NCBI GenBank assembly: GCA_021792045.1
Contig: JAJYVJ010000018.1
Location: 1 to 21,768 of the forward strand
Direction: 5' to 3'
Length of the DNA: 21,768 nt
Source of the DNA: Thermoplasmata archaeon
GTDB taxonomy: Archaea > Thermoplasmatota > Thermoplasmata > Thermoplasmatales > Thermoplasmataceae
Shown: one piece after another, positions 1 to 7,508 of the stretch
Numbering within the stretch: position 1 is the stretch's first letter
Layout: every line of letters begins with the position of its first letter
The notes under the pieces: model-generated
The model's database searches: none
Told to the model about the DNA's origin: nothing
Seen by the model: only the letters and a program-made list of their open reading frames with translations
Position numbers and translations under genes: made by a program

Positions 1-478
1 CCGCGATTTGCCCAGACATACTCTGGCCGTTACTCAATTCCACATATCCAACATTCGACCCGAACAGCGATGTAACAGGTGCCTCATCAAAATTCCATTC
101 TGTGGCATTCCCTTCGGTGGTATGTATTTGTATATTAGCAAAGGCAAAATAAGTAGTTCCAACGCCATGGTAAGTTATGGTCAGGTTGTAAAGCATTCTA
201 GTATTATTTAAAGACAAACCAGATGCATTAATAAGTGCAGATCCTTCGCTGCCTAGAGCCAAATCTTGCTTAATCAAATACTGAGCATATGCACTGTCAT
301 CAATAGTTTTATCCACAGTTATGTTCAGGTACCCCGGAGACAAGAGACCGGAAGAATTCTTAGACGGACTCTTGGACAGCAGATTGAGATAGTGATCTCT
401 GACAAGAAAAATCCCCCCGATCGCAACCGCTACCAATACTATTGCTATTAGTATAACATAAATTTTGCTTAATGACAT
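1..478 (-). CDS. Membrane-anchored secreted protein, 3' end missing (partial)
   Basis: An open frame of 159 codons starts with ATG at 478 and leaves the window at base 1 without a stop. Residues 6-26 are a hydrophobic segment with little charge before it, so this is a signal anchor or uncleaved signal peptide. The part outside the membrane has several N-x-S/T sequons and looks beta-rich. Near the edge it reads GYVELSNGQSMSGQ, which resembles the edge strand of immunoglobulin-like DUF4352 (telokin-type) domains; that match is inference. A TATA-like element lies about 26 bp before the ATG, so the mRNA is probably leaderless. The function is unknown; the protein probably sits on the outer face of the membrane. 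Confidence 0.7.
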   Translation of the reverse strand, partial: MSLSKIYVILIAIVLVAVAIGGIFLVRDHYLNLLSKSPSKNSSGLLSPGYLNITVDKTIDDSAYAQYLIKQDLALGSEGSALINASGLSLNNTRMLYNLTITYHGVGTTYFAFANIQIHTTEGNATEWNFDEAPVTSLFGSNVGYVELSNGQSMSGQIA

Positions 479-498
479 TCCGATACGCGATTCAGCAC

Positions 499-512
499 CC
501 CTATATAATTAT
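499..512 (-). promoter_or_regulatory. TATA box for the left-edge membrane protein
   Basis: On the minus strand AATTATATAG lies about 25 bp before the ATG at 478. This is the spacing expected for an archaeal leaderless transcript. Confidence 0.5.
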
Positions 513-846
513 TGATGTGTAAAATAACATGCAATATCGTTATGTTTTTTTGATGCCAATCACTTATATTTACACCGTTCGTTGAACCACAGTAATAGCA
601 GTTTCTCGAAATCTTATGTCGAAAATAGAAAATAAGTGTACAAATGCACCTAATGTGATGAATAGATGTAAAAACAGATGAAGTGCCATTTCAATCCAGG
701 CATGGATCAAAGTGAGAGATTAACACTAATTTCATAAAGCCATCTTATGATTCTTCCACATGCTCGTTTTAGTAGCGGCCGTTGCCTTTCAATGTGCCAA
801 CATGGTGATTATCATACCGCATCTGCGAGCATATTTAACCATGACC
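513..846. other. Intergenic region without a recognised gene
   Basis: Short frames on both strands are broken by stops, and I see no tRNA-like fold. A GTGATGA box at 655-661 resembles a C box of C/D guide RNAs, but no D box (CTGA) follows at a fitting distance. The region holds the 3' flank of the MFS gene and the upstream flank of the left-edge gene. Confidence 0.4.
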
Positions 847-2028
847 TCATACCCCTTCAGAAGTTCCCCTCTGCGCTTTCTGGGACATGAAAGTTTTCAG
901 CGTGAGCAACATTAGCACAATCACTCCAGGCGTAATAAAAAGGAGAAGCGATTTGAACCCCACTATATTCAGGAAAATGCCACCAAGAACCGGCATGATT
1001 ACCATCATAAGCATCATGGTAGAGGTAAAGTAGCTGTTAGCTACATTCCTCTCCTCCATAGTAAATGATCGCCCGATTGAAAACATCGCAATAGGCATGC
1101 CAAGACCATGGGGTATTCCAAGAATAATAAAGGCGAACGCATAAATCACTATATTGTTGCTTAAGAAAACCATCACCAGCCCAAGGATTGAAATGGACAT
1201 CATCAGCATCACATACGGGAATATACTTCCAATTTTCAGAATGGAAAATAAGACTCTAGTTGCGAAAGAAGCCGTGAAGAAAACTGCGAAAAGGAGAATG
1301 ACTAGGGAATAGGGAGCGTCATAGCTTTGCTTCGCAAATATTCCCCCGAATGAAAGGATCAGTGCTGTTGACATACTGTATACCAGGAAGGTGTAAATTC
1401 CCACCTTGAATCCAGGATGTGTCCATACGGATGATCTCCTCTCGACTTTTCTCTCTTCCGGGAATCTGACAAATGGGGAAAGGACTGCTCCGATAATTCC
1501 CAGGGGAACAAAAAACAGAAAGGCTGATCTAAGAGAATAACGGGCCAATATTAGAGATTCCAAGGCGGGTCCTACAATGAGGCTGGCTCCCAGTGCAAGA
1601 GTGTAGATTGCAAGTATCCTCTCCCTCACTTTCCTGTCCTGAAACAGTCCTGCAGAGGTCATTATGTTCGGGAATATGAAGCCATAGGATAAGCCGCTGG
1701 CTATTACAAAGGCGAGTACTGAAACGGGAGATGAAAAGGAAAAGAGGAATATTGTTAGCGGATATACAATCGAGGCTAGTACGAAGAGTTTTTTACGAAA
1801 CCGGACCCGAATCGCGCTGTTAAGAAGAGAAGAAACCAGCGCTGAAGCCGACAGGGATGCCACAAGCACGCCCACAAGGAACTGACTGTAGGAAAGATCA
1901 TACCTGGCCAAGAGTGGTATAGTGGTTTGAACCATATTGTTGCTGGCCCTTATGGAAAAGGTGAGGGTAACAATGATCACAACCGTGTAAAGTACGCCCA
2001 CGATAAGCGCAGTTTTCTGACTTTTCAT
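847..2028 (-). CDS. MFS transporter (second of a tandem pair)
   Basis: A 393-aa integral membrane protein with about 12 predicted hydrophobic helices, the usual size and layout of a major facilitator superfamily permease. Basic stretches such as RVRFRKK near residues 75-81 fit the cytoplasmic loop between helices 2 and 3. It lies 89 nt downstream of another MFS gene in the same direction. The two look like paralogues: both have an acidic pair followed by a Ser/Thr-rich helix with a run of Met and then MPVLGG or MPLIGY near residue 350. The ATG at 2028 follows a G-rich stretch (GGATGGGGAC) that may act as a weak ribosome binding site. The substrate is unknown. Efflux of a toxic compound is inferred from the divergent TetR gene. 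Confidence 0.85.
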   Translation of the reverse strand: MKSQKTALIVGVLYTVVIIVTLTFSIRASNNMVQTTIPLLARYDLSYSQFLVGVLVASLSASALVSSLLNSAIRVRFRKKLFVLASIVYPLTIFLFSFSSPVSVLAFVIASGLSYGFIFPNIMTSAGLFQDRKVRERILAIYTLALGASLIVGPALESLILARYSLRSAFLFFVPLGIIGAVLSPFVRFPEERKVERRSSVWTHPGFKVGIYTFLVYSMSTALILSFGGIFAKQSYDAPYSLVILLFAVFFTASFATRVLFSILKIGSIFPYVMLMMSISILGLVMVFLSNNIVIYAFAFIILGIPHGLGMPIAMFSIGRSFTMEERNVANSYFTSTMMLMMVIMPVLGGIFLNIVGFKSLLLFITPGVIVLMLLTLKTFMSQKAQRGTSEGV

Positions 2029-2117
2029 GTCCCCATCCCATGCGATTCCGGCTGCATCGTTATTTTCTACTCGTTCCTGTCCATTATCACCAGTAGTATC
2101 TTTGCCGTGATTTCACC

Positions 2118-3359
2118 TCATGCCTTCACTTGGCCATTTTCCTGGCTATCGAAAGACTTAGTGGGCCTGAGCAGGATCTCCCACACGAAGAATACACCGG
2201 TAACCACTGCGAATATCCACAGCGTCGTGGTGAAGCCGAAGTATTTCACGGAGAACATATAGCCAATCAGCGGCATCAATACCGACATTATCATCATGGA
2301 GGAGCTGAAGAACGATGTGGAAGTTCCAATCTCCTCAGGCTTGAATGTGGTATTGGCAATCTGTATTCCTAGAGTCCATGCTATGCCATCAGGTATTGCC
2401 GCGATTAGGAACGCCAGAATGAAGAATGCCACTGAAAGCGCGCTCATTGCAAGGAATATTGATGAGATTAGTGCAATGGTCACTGCAAAGACCATATATG
2501 GCCTCTTGTTCTGTACCGGCGACTTCAATCTTATTATAAACCGTGTGACAACATCGCCTACAAACATTACCGCGAAGAGATAGAATACTGTCGTCGCTGA
2601 AAGTCCCAGGACTCCGCCATAGATAACACCGTATGAGAATATGATGTAGAACGGTATTGTGTAGGCGAATGCCGCTATGACTGCCCAGTTGAACTGCCTG
2701 TTTTTGAACAGTGATGCAATGCTTGCGCTACCCTTGTGTCCCTTGGCCTCCATGTACTGAAGCGCATATTTGTTTCTCAGTAATGCCACGAATGGTATTG
2801 CAACGAATGCCATCACAGCAAATATCAGGAATATCTCCTTAATGCCCAGGTGCAGAAGATATCCTGTCACGAAAGGCGCTATTATGAGTGCAAGGGCAAC
2901 CCAGAAGGAGAATGAGGCCTGCTCGACCTGCCTCCTTGACTGGTCCTTTGAAGCCATTCCGGCCATTGTCATGAATGAATCCATGACAAGCCCTGTTATG
3001 AAGCCGTCGATGATCATCAATGTGTAGACTTCCGCGAAGCCCGATGCAAATATGTAGAGTGGCATTGTTATTCCAAGAAGGGCCAGCGATATGATCTCAA
3101 CGGTCTTCAGCTCGCTGGGCCTGAACTTGCGCATCAAAAACGCAGCAACTGCAAATGCCAGCGTGAAAAGCGCAAAGCCTATCCCGATTTCAAACGAAGT
3201 CATGCCAAATGCCAATCCCAAGGATCCGATCGAGGTCTGATAGAACTGGAGCAGAAACCTGCCCATGAAGGCGGCTATTATGATCAGCCACTCCGCTCCG
3301 CTTATCAGGCCGAAATCCAATCCAACCTTTCTCAAACTTTTATTCTGTGTATTTGTCAT
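2118..3359 (-). CDS. MFS transporter, TetR-adjacent
   Basis: About 413 aa with some 12 membrane helices, an MFS permease. A longer reading from TTG at 3377 is possible, but ATG at 3359 (MTNTQNKS) is preferred. A TATA-like TTAAATAG lies about 26 bp before it, and the longer reading would begin inside an inverted repeat. The gene is divergent from a TetR regulator, and the 102-bp gap contains two inverted repeats. This is the usual arrangement of a repressor controlling its own gene and an exporter, so drug or metabolite efflux is inferred. It is likely co-transcribed with the paralogous MFS gene downstream. No motif defines the substrate. Confidence 0.87.
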   Translation of the reverse strand: MTNTQNKSLRKVGLDFGLISGAEWLIIIAAFMGRFLLQFYQTSIGSLGLAFGMTSFEIGIGFALFTLAFAVAAFLMRKFRPSELKTVEIISLALLGITMPLYIFASGFAEVYTLMIIDGFITGLVMDSFMTMAGMASKDQSRRQVEQASFSFWVALALIIAPFVTGYLLHLGIKEIFLIFAVMAFVAIPFVALLRNKYALQYMEAKGHKGSASIASLFKNRQFNWAVIAAFAYTIPFYIIFSYGVIYGGVLGLSATTVFYLFAVMFVGDVVTRFIIRLKSPVQNKRPYMVFAVTIALISSIFLAMSALSVAFFILAFLIAAIPDGIAWTLGIQIANTTFKPEEIGTSTSFFSSSMMIMSVLMPLIGYMFSVKYFGFTTTLWIFAVVTGVFFVWEILLRPTKSFDSQENGQVKA

Positions 3360-3361
3360 AC

Positions 3362-3377
3362 TTGACTGTATAGTCAA
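3362..3377. promoter_or_regulatory. Inverted repeat, candidate TetR operator 1
   Basis: TTGACT-GTAT-AGTCAA is a perfect 6-bp inverted repeat with a 4-bp spacer. It sits between the TATA-like element of the MFS gene (about 3383-3390) and its ATG at 3359. A bound repressor there would block transcription initiation. Confidence 0.6.
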
Positions 3378-3402
3378 TAACTATTTAAGCATTCCGACTG
3401 AC

Positions 3403-3422
3403 TGGTCAATAAATACTGACCA
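3403..3422. promoter_or_regulatory. Inverted repeat, candidate TetR operator 2
   Basis: TGGTCA, 8 bp, TGACCA is a perfect 6-bp inverted repeat. It lies just upstream of the TATA-like elements of both the MFS gene and the tetR gene. It shares the TGAC/GTCA core with the repeat at 3362-3377. Confidence 0.6.
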
Positions 3423-3461
3423 ACCGATTAATAAATATACTTAAATGGCATTAACACCTAT

Positions 3462-4034
3462 ATGAATAATAATAACGATAAGGAGGAAAGGATTCTGAAT
3501 GCCGCAATCAAGGTCTTCTCTAAGAAAGGTTATGATCTTGCGACGATTGACGAGATTGCACAGAAGGCCAAAGTCAGCAAGGGTATAGTCTTCTTCTATT
3601 ACAAGAAGAAGGATATCCTCATAGAGAGAGCTGCCCTCCGGTCAGTGCCAGTAGAGGAGATCACCGGCGTGAACGGAAGAAAGCACGGTAGTGCCCAGGA
3701 ATTACTCATGGACTTCGGGGTATCATTCCTGAAGAAATACGAAAACCCCGAGCTCAGAAATCTGCTGCTGATGACCATTGCGAACAAGGAGAGATACAGG
3801 CGGATTGAGCTTTCACTGAGGGAAATGTGCTTCCAGGAGATGGACAGAATGTTTTCAGATCTGGAAGATCTCACAGTAACGTCCATACCTACCCCAGTCA
3901 AGAAGGCATTTTTCGGATCACTCCTTTGCTATGTTGTGTGGTGGAATGACAACGAAATAAACCCTGAGAGTTATGTTAAGATACTTACAGATAATATATT
4001 GAATGGAATCATGAAAAAGCACGATTCCATTTAA
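3462..4034 (+). CDS. TetR/AcrR family transcriptional regulator
   Basis: A 190-aa protein. Residues 8-55 form a typical TetR N-terminal domain: RILNAAIKVFSKKGYD leads into helix-turn-helix residues IDEIAQKAKVSKGIVFFYYKKK. The C-terminal 130 residues are a helical ligand-binding part without a recognisable subfamily. ATG at 3462 has an A/T-rich TATA-like element (AAATATACTT) about 26 bp upstream, so translation is probably leaderless. The gene diverges from two MFS transporters, and two inverted repeats lie in the shared promoter. It is therefore inferred to repress both itself and the exporter until a ligand binds. Confidence 0.93.
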   Translation: MNNNNDKEERILNAAIKVFSKKGYDLATIDEIAQKAKVSKGIVFFYYKKKDILIERAALRSVPVEEITGVNGRKHGSAQELLMDFGVSFLKKYENPELRNLLLMTIANKERYRRIELSLREMCFQEMDRMFSDLEDLTVTSIPTPVKKAFFGSLLCYVVWWNDNEINPESYVKILTDNILNGIMKKHDSI

Positions 4035-4428
4035 CCATAAACAGACAAATGAAGAAAAAAATTAGAATATTTCACTTAGAATATTAGAGAATCTCGCCTT
4101 AATTTAACATGATTTTAACCTGGGTCTTAATCTTGCATTATGACTAATTCGTTATATTGTTCATCAATCTAGTTATTACGTTCGTACTTTATCTGTAAAC
4201 GATTCTATACATTTCTGACGGAAAACCGCATTTTGAGATCTTTCAAGAAGAGTTAAATTATAACAAGAAATGAGATACACAAGAAACAAGTTTCCTTCCA
4301 AAACTTATTCGAGAAGTAGACACAAAGAATTTTGTTCTACTCGTTAAGCGTCCCAACACAAAATCTGTCGAATAAAAAAGCTAGACACTATACATATATA
4401 TTACTGAAATTTATTAATTACAAATAGG
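4035..4428. other. A/T-rich intergenic region with one hairpin
   Basis: No convincing open frame is seen. Bases 4310-4343 can fold into a bulged hairpin: CGAG, TAGA and ACAAA pair with TTTGT, TCTA and CTCG around the loop GAAT. No transcript can be assigned to it. Confidence 0.35.
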
Positions 4429-4800
4429 TTATTTCGTCATTCTCTCTGAGTTTGGACTTTCTCCGGACATATGTCCCATACCCTCATGCATTTGATCCAT
4501 TCCACGCATTTGGCCCATTTTGCCATGCATGTGACCCATCATCGGTTGTTTGTCTTCTTCGCCAACTGCTTTTTCCAAGATCTCTAACGCTGATCCAATA
4601 TCGGTCCTCCCTCTCATCTCCTTGGAAAGTTCGTGTTCACCAATGTAGTCAAGCCAGGCAGAAATATGTCCTTCTTTTAAATGATACTCTACAGCAGCTT
4701 TATCGTACACCGACAAATATTTGACACCATAATATAAACTCGGGACGTCGTATGCAATGCCTAAAACCCGGTCAAATGACTTAAAATAAAAAGGCTCCAT
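4429..4800 (-). CDS. DUF5752-like small protein with a Met/His-rich tail
   Basis: A 123-aa soluble protein. Residues 1-80 (starting EPFYFKSFDRVLGI, then EYHLKEGHISAWLDYIGEHEL near residues 38-58) resemble the DUF5752 type of small archaeal and bacterial domain. That family match is from memory. Residues 86-110 are a low-complexity tail with nine Met and four His, including MMGHMHGKMGQM. Such tails bind Cu(I) or other soft metals in known periplasmic copper proteins, so metal binding is inferred. No signal peptide is visible. A TATA-like CTTAAATAG lies about 26 bp before the ATG at 4800, so the gene is probably monocistronic and leaderless. Confidence 0.8.
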   Translation of the reverse strand: MEPFYFKSFDRVLGIAYDVPSLYYGVKYLSVYDKAAVEYHLKEGHISAWLDYIGEHELSKEMRGRTDIGSALEILEKAVGEEDKQPMMGHMHGKMGQMRGMDQMHEGMGHMSGESPNSERMTK

Positions 4801-5417
4801 AGGTTAGTAAGTCTTAAAAACTATTTAAGAATTGACGAAAAATCAACGTGTCTTAGAGTATCACGATTTAAAACAATAACAGCACTTAATTCTTTAAAAT
4901 GTTCAATGGCTCAATCTATTCTTTGTATTCTGGACTATCAAAAATAGATACCTAGGACAAAAAAAACAGTTTATGCATGACGATATATAATAACAACCTT
5001 CCTAACCGCGGCCTAAAAACAACTTCAACAACTATCCCTCTCTGTAAATTCCTTGCCCATAATCACCTGCAATTCTGGACGCCACTTCGCTAAGATGATA
5101 TAGAAGTACGATTGATCCTCAATAGTAGTCTTCCGGGTGCAGGCCCATGATGGCAACAAAATATGCATGTATCGTTTATCGATGCATTTGTTACCTTTTT
5201 TTTACTTAAGAATCTATCGTATTACTAACGAAAACCTATGCCTTTGAAGATTAATCAATGGATTTGTGAGGAGTATCTCGTGAGATAATTTTGGGATCAG
5301 ACACAATATTATGCAAAAATGCCCACCTCAAATGTACAAAATACCAATGGGAAACGCCGAAATAGGTGTTATGTGAGATATATTTATCATAATTTCATTT
5401 GGAACTAAGCTCCAAGT
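4801..5417. other. Long intergenic region with a decayed reading frame
   Basis: No intact gene was found in these 617 bases. They contain the decayed frame at 5032-5172. A T8 tract at 5196-5203 follows a weak bulged hairpin (5163-5187) on the + strand. The remainder is A/T-rich with no clear signal. Confidence 0.4.
5032..5172 (-). pseudogene. Possible decayed coding fragment
   Basis: On the minus strand one frame reads HAYFVAIMGLHPEDYY, then a TGA (5119-5121), then GSIVLLYHLSEVASRIAG and DYGQGIYREG before a stop at 5032-5034. The composition is protein-like on both sides of the single stop, and no good start codon precedes it. I do not recognise the family. It may be the rest of a gene lost by mutation, or chance. 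Confidence 0.25.
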
Positions 5418-5765
5418 TTATAATTTGCATATGGAATGATTTCTCAAAGCATCGATCTTTGAAAGCTCTTCTGTTGGCTCCGGAAGAAGTTTAATAACTT
5501 CTTCTAAAAATGGAAAGTCCTTCTTGTTAACAGAGTAATAGACCCATTGAGCATTCTTTCTTTCGTTTACTAAGCCGGTTGACCTAAGCTTAGCAAGGTG
5601 CTGTGAGACATTTGACTGTGAGAGATGGCATATCGCTGTTATTTCGCACACGCAAAGTTCCTTCCTGCTAAGCAGTGAGAGGATATGAAGGCGGTTTCTA
5701 TCTCCAAGAGCTTTCATTATCCCTGCTACAGAATCTAGAGTTGGATCTTTTACCGCTGGCAACAT
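5418..5765 (-). CDS. ArsR/SmtB family metal- or thiol-responsive repressor
   Basis: A 115-aa winged-helix regulator of normal ArsR length. The sensor-helix motif ELCVCEI (Cys38, Cys40) matches the ELCVCDL arsenite/cadmium motif of ArsR and CadC proteins. Cys46 and Cys113 could also take part in ligand binding. The recognition helix reads LSQSNVSQHLAKLRSTGLV (residues 48-66). It is the last gene of a three-gene unit, 4 nt after fmdE-like and behind dsrE-like. A perfect palindrome over the operon's TATA box suggests that it represses its own operon. As(III), Cd, Zn or a reactive sulfur species are all possible inducers; the sequence does not decide. Confidence 0.93.
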   Translation of the reverse strand: MLPAVKDPTLDSVAGIMKALGDRNRLHILSLLSRKELCVCEITAICHLSQSNVSQHLAKLRSTGLVNERKNAQWVYYSVNKKDFPFLEEVIKLLPEPTEELSKIDALRNHSICKL

Positions 5766-5769
5766 ATTA

Positions 5770-6378
5770 TCAAATTACGTCCTTAAATATAATATCCGTC
5801 CTTATCCCTTTGTTGTTATATTGCACTTCTTTCCATGAATAAGTTATTTTTTTTGCTTGATAGTGCTCATGAGGCTCTGTATTCAAAAGCACTTCTTTGA
5901 TCCATTTATCCTGCATTTCCTTGAGCTGATTAAGTCTCCTTGAAAGTTTTTCTCCAGAGAGCGAAGAAAGTGAGGACTCCACTTTCGAGATTTCTTCTGG
6001 AAAAAACCCTTCTTCTTCAGATACACTTACAGCTTCACCCGTAGATATCTTTTGAACTATATACCATACTCCAGGTCTATTTTCAACATCCTGAGTCCCA
6101 AAACGCACACGTGCACCCGTGAGATATGCGACTGCATCGCCCAGACAAGGGCTATTTCTTGACACAGCCCTGATGTCGGTCCTATCAACAATTCCATCAG
6201 GAAAGAGTGCACCGAGCGCTACCGAAAGAGCGTAGGATCCTCTGTAAAGTCCATCGCAAGCGTGTCCATGGAACTTAACTAGATCTTCAAAACGTATATC
6301 CTTTGATTCTTTTGAATACCTTCCGTGACTAGACTCAGTGTCAAGAACACGGAACGAAATATTACTTCTTTTTACCAT
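5770..6378 (-). CDS. FmdE-like domain protein
   Basis: About 202 aa. The segment FHGHACDG (about residues 36-43), followed about 35 residues later by NSPCLGDAVAYLTGARVRFG, follows the pattern of FmdE proteins (HGHxCxG ... C.xDAxxxLTG...G). FmdE was named from the formylmethanofuran dehydrogenase operon of methanogens, but most homologues have no known reaction. The C-terminal zinc-ribbon seen in many FmdE proteins is absent; a charged helical tail replaces it. A reading from GTG at 6387 is possible. ATG at 6378 is preferred because AGGTGA lies 5 nt before it and matches the archaeal anti-Shine-Dalgarno. The gene sits between dsrE-like and arsR, so a role in sulfur or metal handling is inferred. 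Confidence 0.8.
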   Translation of the reverse strand: MVKRSNISFRVLDTESSHGRYSKESKDIRFEDLVKFHGHACDGLYRGSYALSVALGALFPDGIVDRTDIRAVSRNSPCLGDAVAYLTGARVRFGTQDVENRPGVWYIVQKISTGEAVSVSEEEGFFPEEISKVESSLSSLSGEKLSRRLNQLKEMQDKWIKEVLLNTEPHEHYQAKKITYSWKEVQYNNKGIRTDIIFKDVI

Positions 6379-6403
6379 CATATTCACCTACTGCCATACA
6401 ACT

Positions 6404-6763
6404 TCAAAATGATATTACAGTATATCCCTCTACTGCGTACCTGGAGAATGCGTCCCGTGCAAATTCTATGTTTATCCCATTTTTTATGAATATGTCCTCC
6501 ATATTCCAATTCTTTACCTGGTTGGAACATGCTTCGAGAATTACACCTGCCTCTTTCAATTCCCTTATTGCGTCTATGACCTCACTGTTGTCTTTACCTT
6601 CCTCTAGGGCCCTTACTCCTCCTGTGAAAAGGAAAACCTCAAGTTTTTCGATTCCATTCTCCTTTCTTGCATCATGTATCCTTTTGGCTACATGCAATCC
6701 AGACATAACTTTCGCACGCTGGTCTAGCCCAGAATTTATAACTATTGCTATTTTTCCATTCAT
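6404..6763 (-). CDS. DsrE/DsrF-like sulfur-relay family protein
   Basis: A 119-aa small alpha/beta protein of DsrE type: IAIVINSG at the N-terminus, VFLFTGGVRAL at residues 43-53, and ILEACSNQ around the only cysteine (Cys79), which occupies the conserved position of the persulfide-carrying Cys in DsrE/TusD. This points to sulfur-atom transfer or sulfide sensing in the cytoplasm, though many archaeal members are uncharacterised. It is the first gene of the operon with fmdE-like and arsR. Its ATG at 6763 lies 8 nt from a perfect palindrome that covers the TATA region, which implies repression by ArsR and leaderless transcription. Confidence 0.87.
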   Translation of the reverse strand: MNGKIAIVINSGLDQRAKVMSGLHVAKRIHDARKENGIEKLEVFLFTGGVRALEEGKDNSEVIDAIRELKEAGVILEACSNQVKNWNMEDIFIKNGINIEFARDAFSRYAVEGYTVISF

Positions 6764-6771
6764 TGTATATC

Positions 6772-6795
6772 ATTAGTATATTCGAATATACTAAT
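6772..6795. promoter_or_regulatory. Perfect 24-bp palindrome, candidate ArsR operator over the TATA box
   Basis: ATTAGTATATTC is followed directly by its reverse complement, giving a gapless 24-bp palindrome. It spans positions -9 to -32 from the dsrE-like ATG and includes the ATATAC stretch expected to serve as TATA box. ArsR-family dimers bind A/T-rich imperfect palindromes over promoters, so this is the obvious operator for the ArsR encoded in the operon. Confidence 0.75.
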
Positions 6796-7151
6796 TAATC
6801 TTTCGTACGGAAGCTTTCCATGTCATGCAATGTGAACTTATTTCTAAGGCCATTGAAACTAGAATATATTAATGATCGACTTATCTACGTTTTCTTAATC
6901 TAATGAAACACATCCCACACAAGCACTTTTATGCGTAACTATGCTCAATTTATCCTACACTTGTATTAGGACAAGATTCTACTCCACAGCTCGTGTGAAA
7001 TTATTTCCTTTCTCTATCCGCAAGCATATGCATTTATTGATCGTAGAATGATACTCGCTGTTTCTCATAAGTGCAATGATTAAAAGACACGGGATTATAA
7101 AAATAAAATTCAACGCGACTATCGCATTGAAAATAAAAAAAATGACATGAT
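6796..7151. other. A/T-rich intergenic region
   Basis: No clear gene is seen. A minus-strand frame at 6979-7164 would encode one hydrophobic helix followed by about 28 polar residues. It lacks a good start codon and is more likely chance. No RNA fold was recognised. Confidence 0.35.
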
Positions 7152-7508
7152 TTATACCAGCAGGCTAGGATTTACATTGAACTTATTTTCCATCTCTTTC
7201 TTTAGCTGGGAAGACGGCAGTTCCTTTGACAATTCCTTCACTTCGGAAACATCAGGATGTGTTATAGCACTCCAGAGACAGGCAACAGTGCAGTTATTGC
7301 AACCAACCATACAATTTTCTGGATACATAACTACAGCCTTTCTTCTTTCAAAATCGTAACCAAAGACGTTCCTCTTTTCCCCGCAGGTAACAACACACAT
7401 ACCACAACCTGTGCACTTATCCTCGTCTATAATTGGGGCCCATTTTATTGTTGATCTGGGAATCCCGTGCCATATTGCAAATGGATTCTGTGTAGCAGAC
7501 TCATTCAT
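7152..7508 (-). CDS. 2x[4Fe-4S] ferredoxin-like protein B
   Basis: A 118-aa soluble protein with two four-cysteine clusters: Cys32, 35, 38, 42 (CTGCGMCVVTC) and Cys66, 70, 73, 77 (CMVGCNNCTVAC). The second set has C-x3-C-x2-C-x3-C spacing instead of the classical C-x2-C-x2-C-x3-C, and the prolines usually found after the last Cys are missing. An N-terminal WHGIPRSTIKWAPII module is shared with its neighbour. It overlaps the upstream ferredoxin gene by 8 nt. GGAGGTG lies 8 nt before its ATG, so the two are probably coupled in translation. Electron transfer is the likely role; partners are unknown. Confidence 0.88.
   Translation of the reverse strand: MNESATQNPFAIWHGIPRSTIKWAPIIDEDKCTGCGMCVVTCGEKRNVFGYDFERRKAVVMYPENCMVGCNNCTVACLWSAITHPDVSEVKELSKELPSSQLKKEMENKFNVNPSLLV

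Noticed and set aside
655..700. Possible C/D box guide RNA (GTGATGA box)
   Set aside because: There is a fitting C box but no CTGA D box at the expected distance and no terminal stem.
5163..5203. Hairpin followed by T8 tract, terminator-like on the + strand
   Set aside because: The stem has only eight pairs with a four-base bulge, and no + strand gene precedes it.
6979..7164. Minus-strand frame encoding one hydrophobic helix and a polar tail
   Set aside because: There is no good start codon or ribosome site, and A/T-rich DNA easily yields hydrophobic frames.
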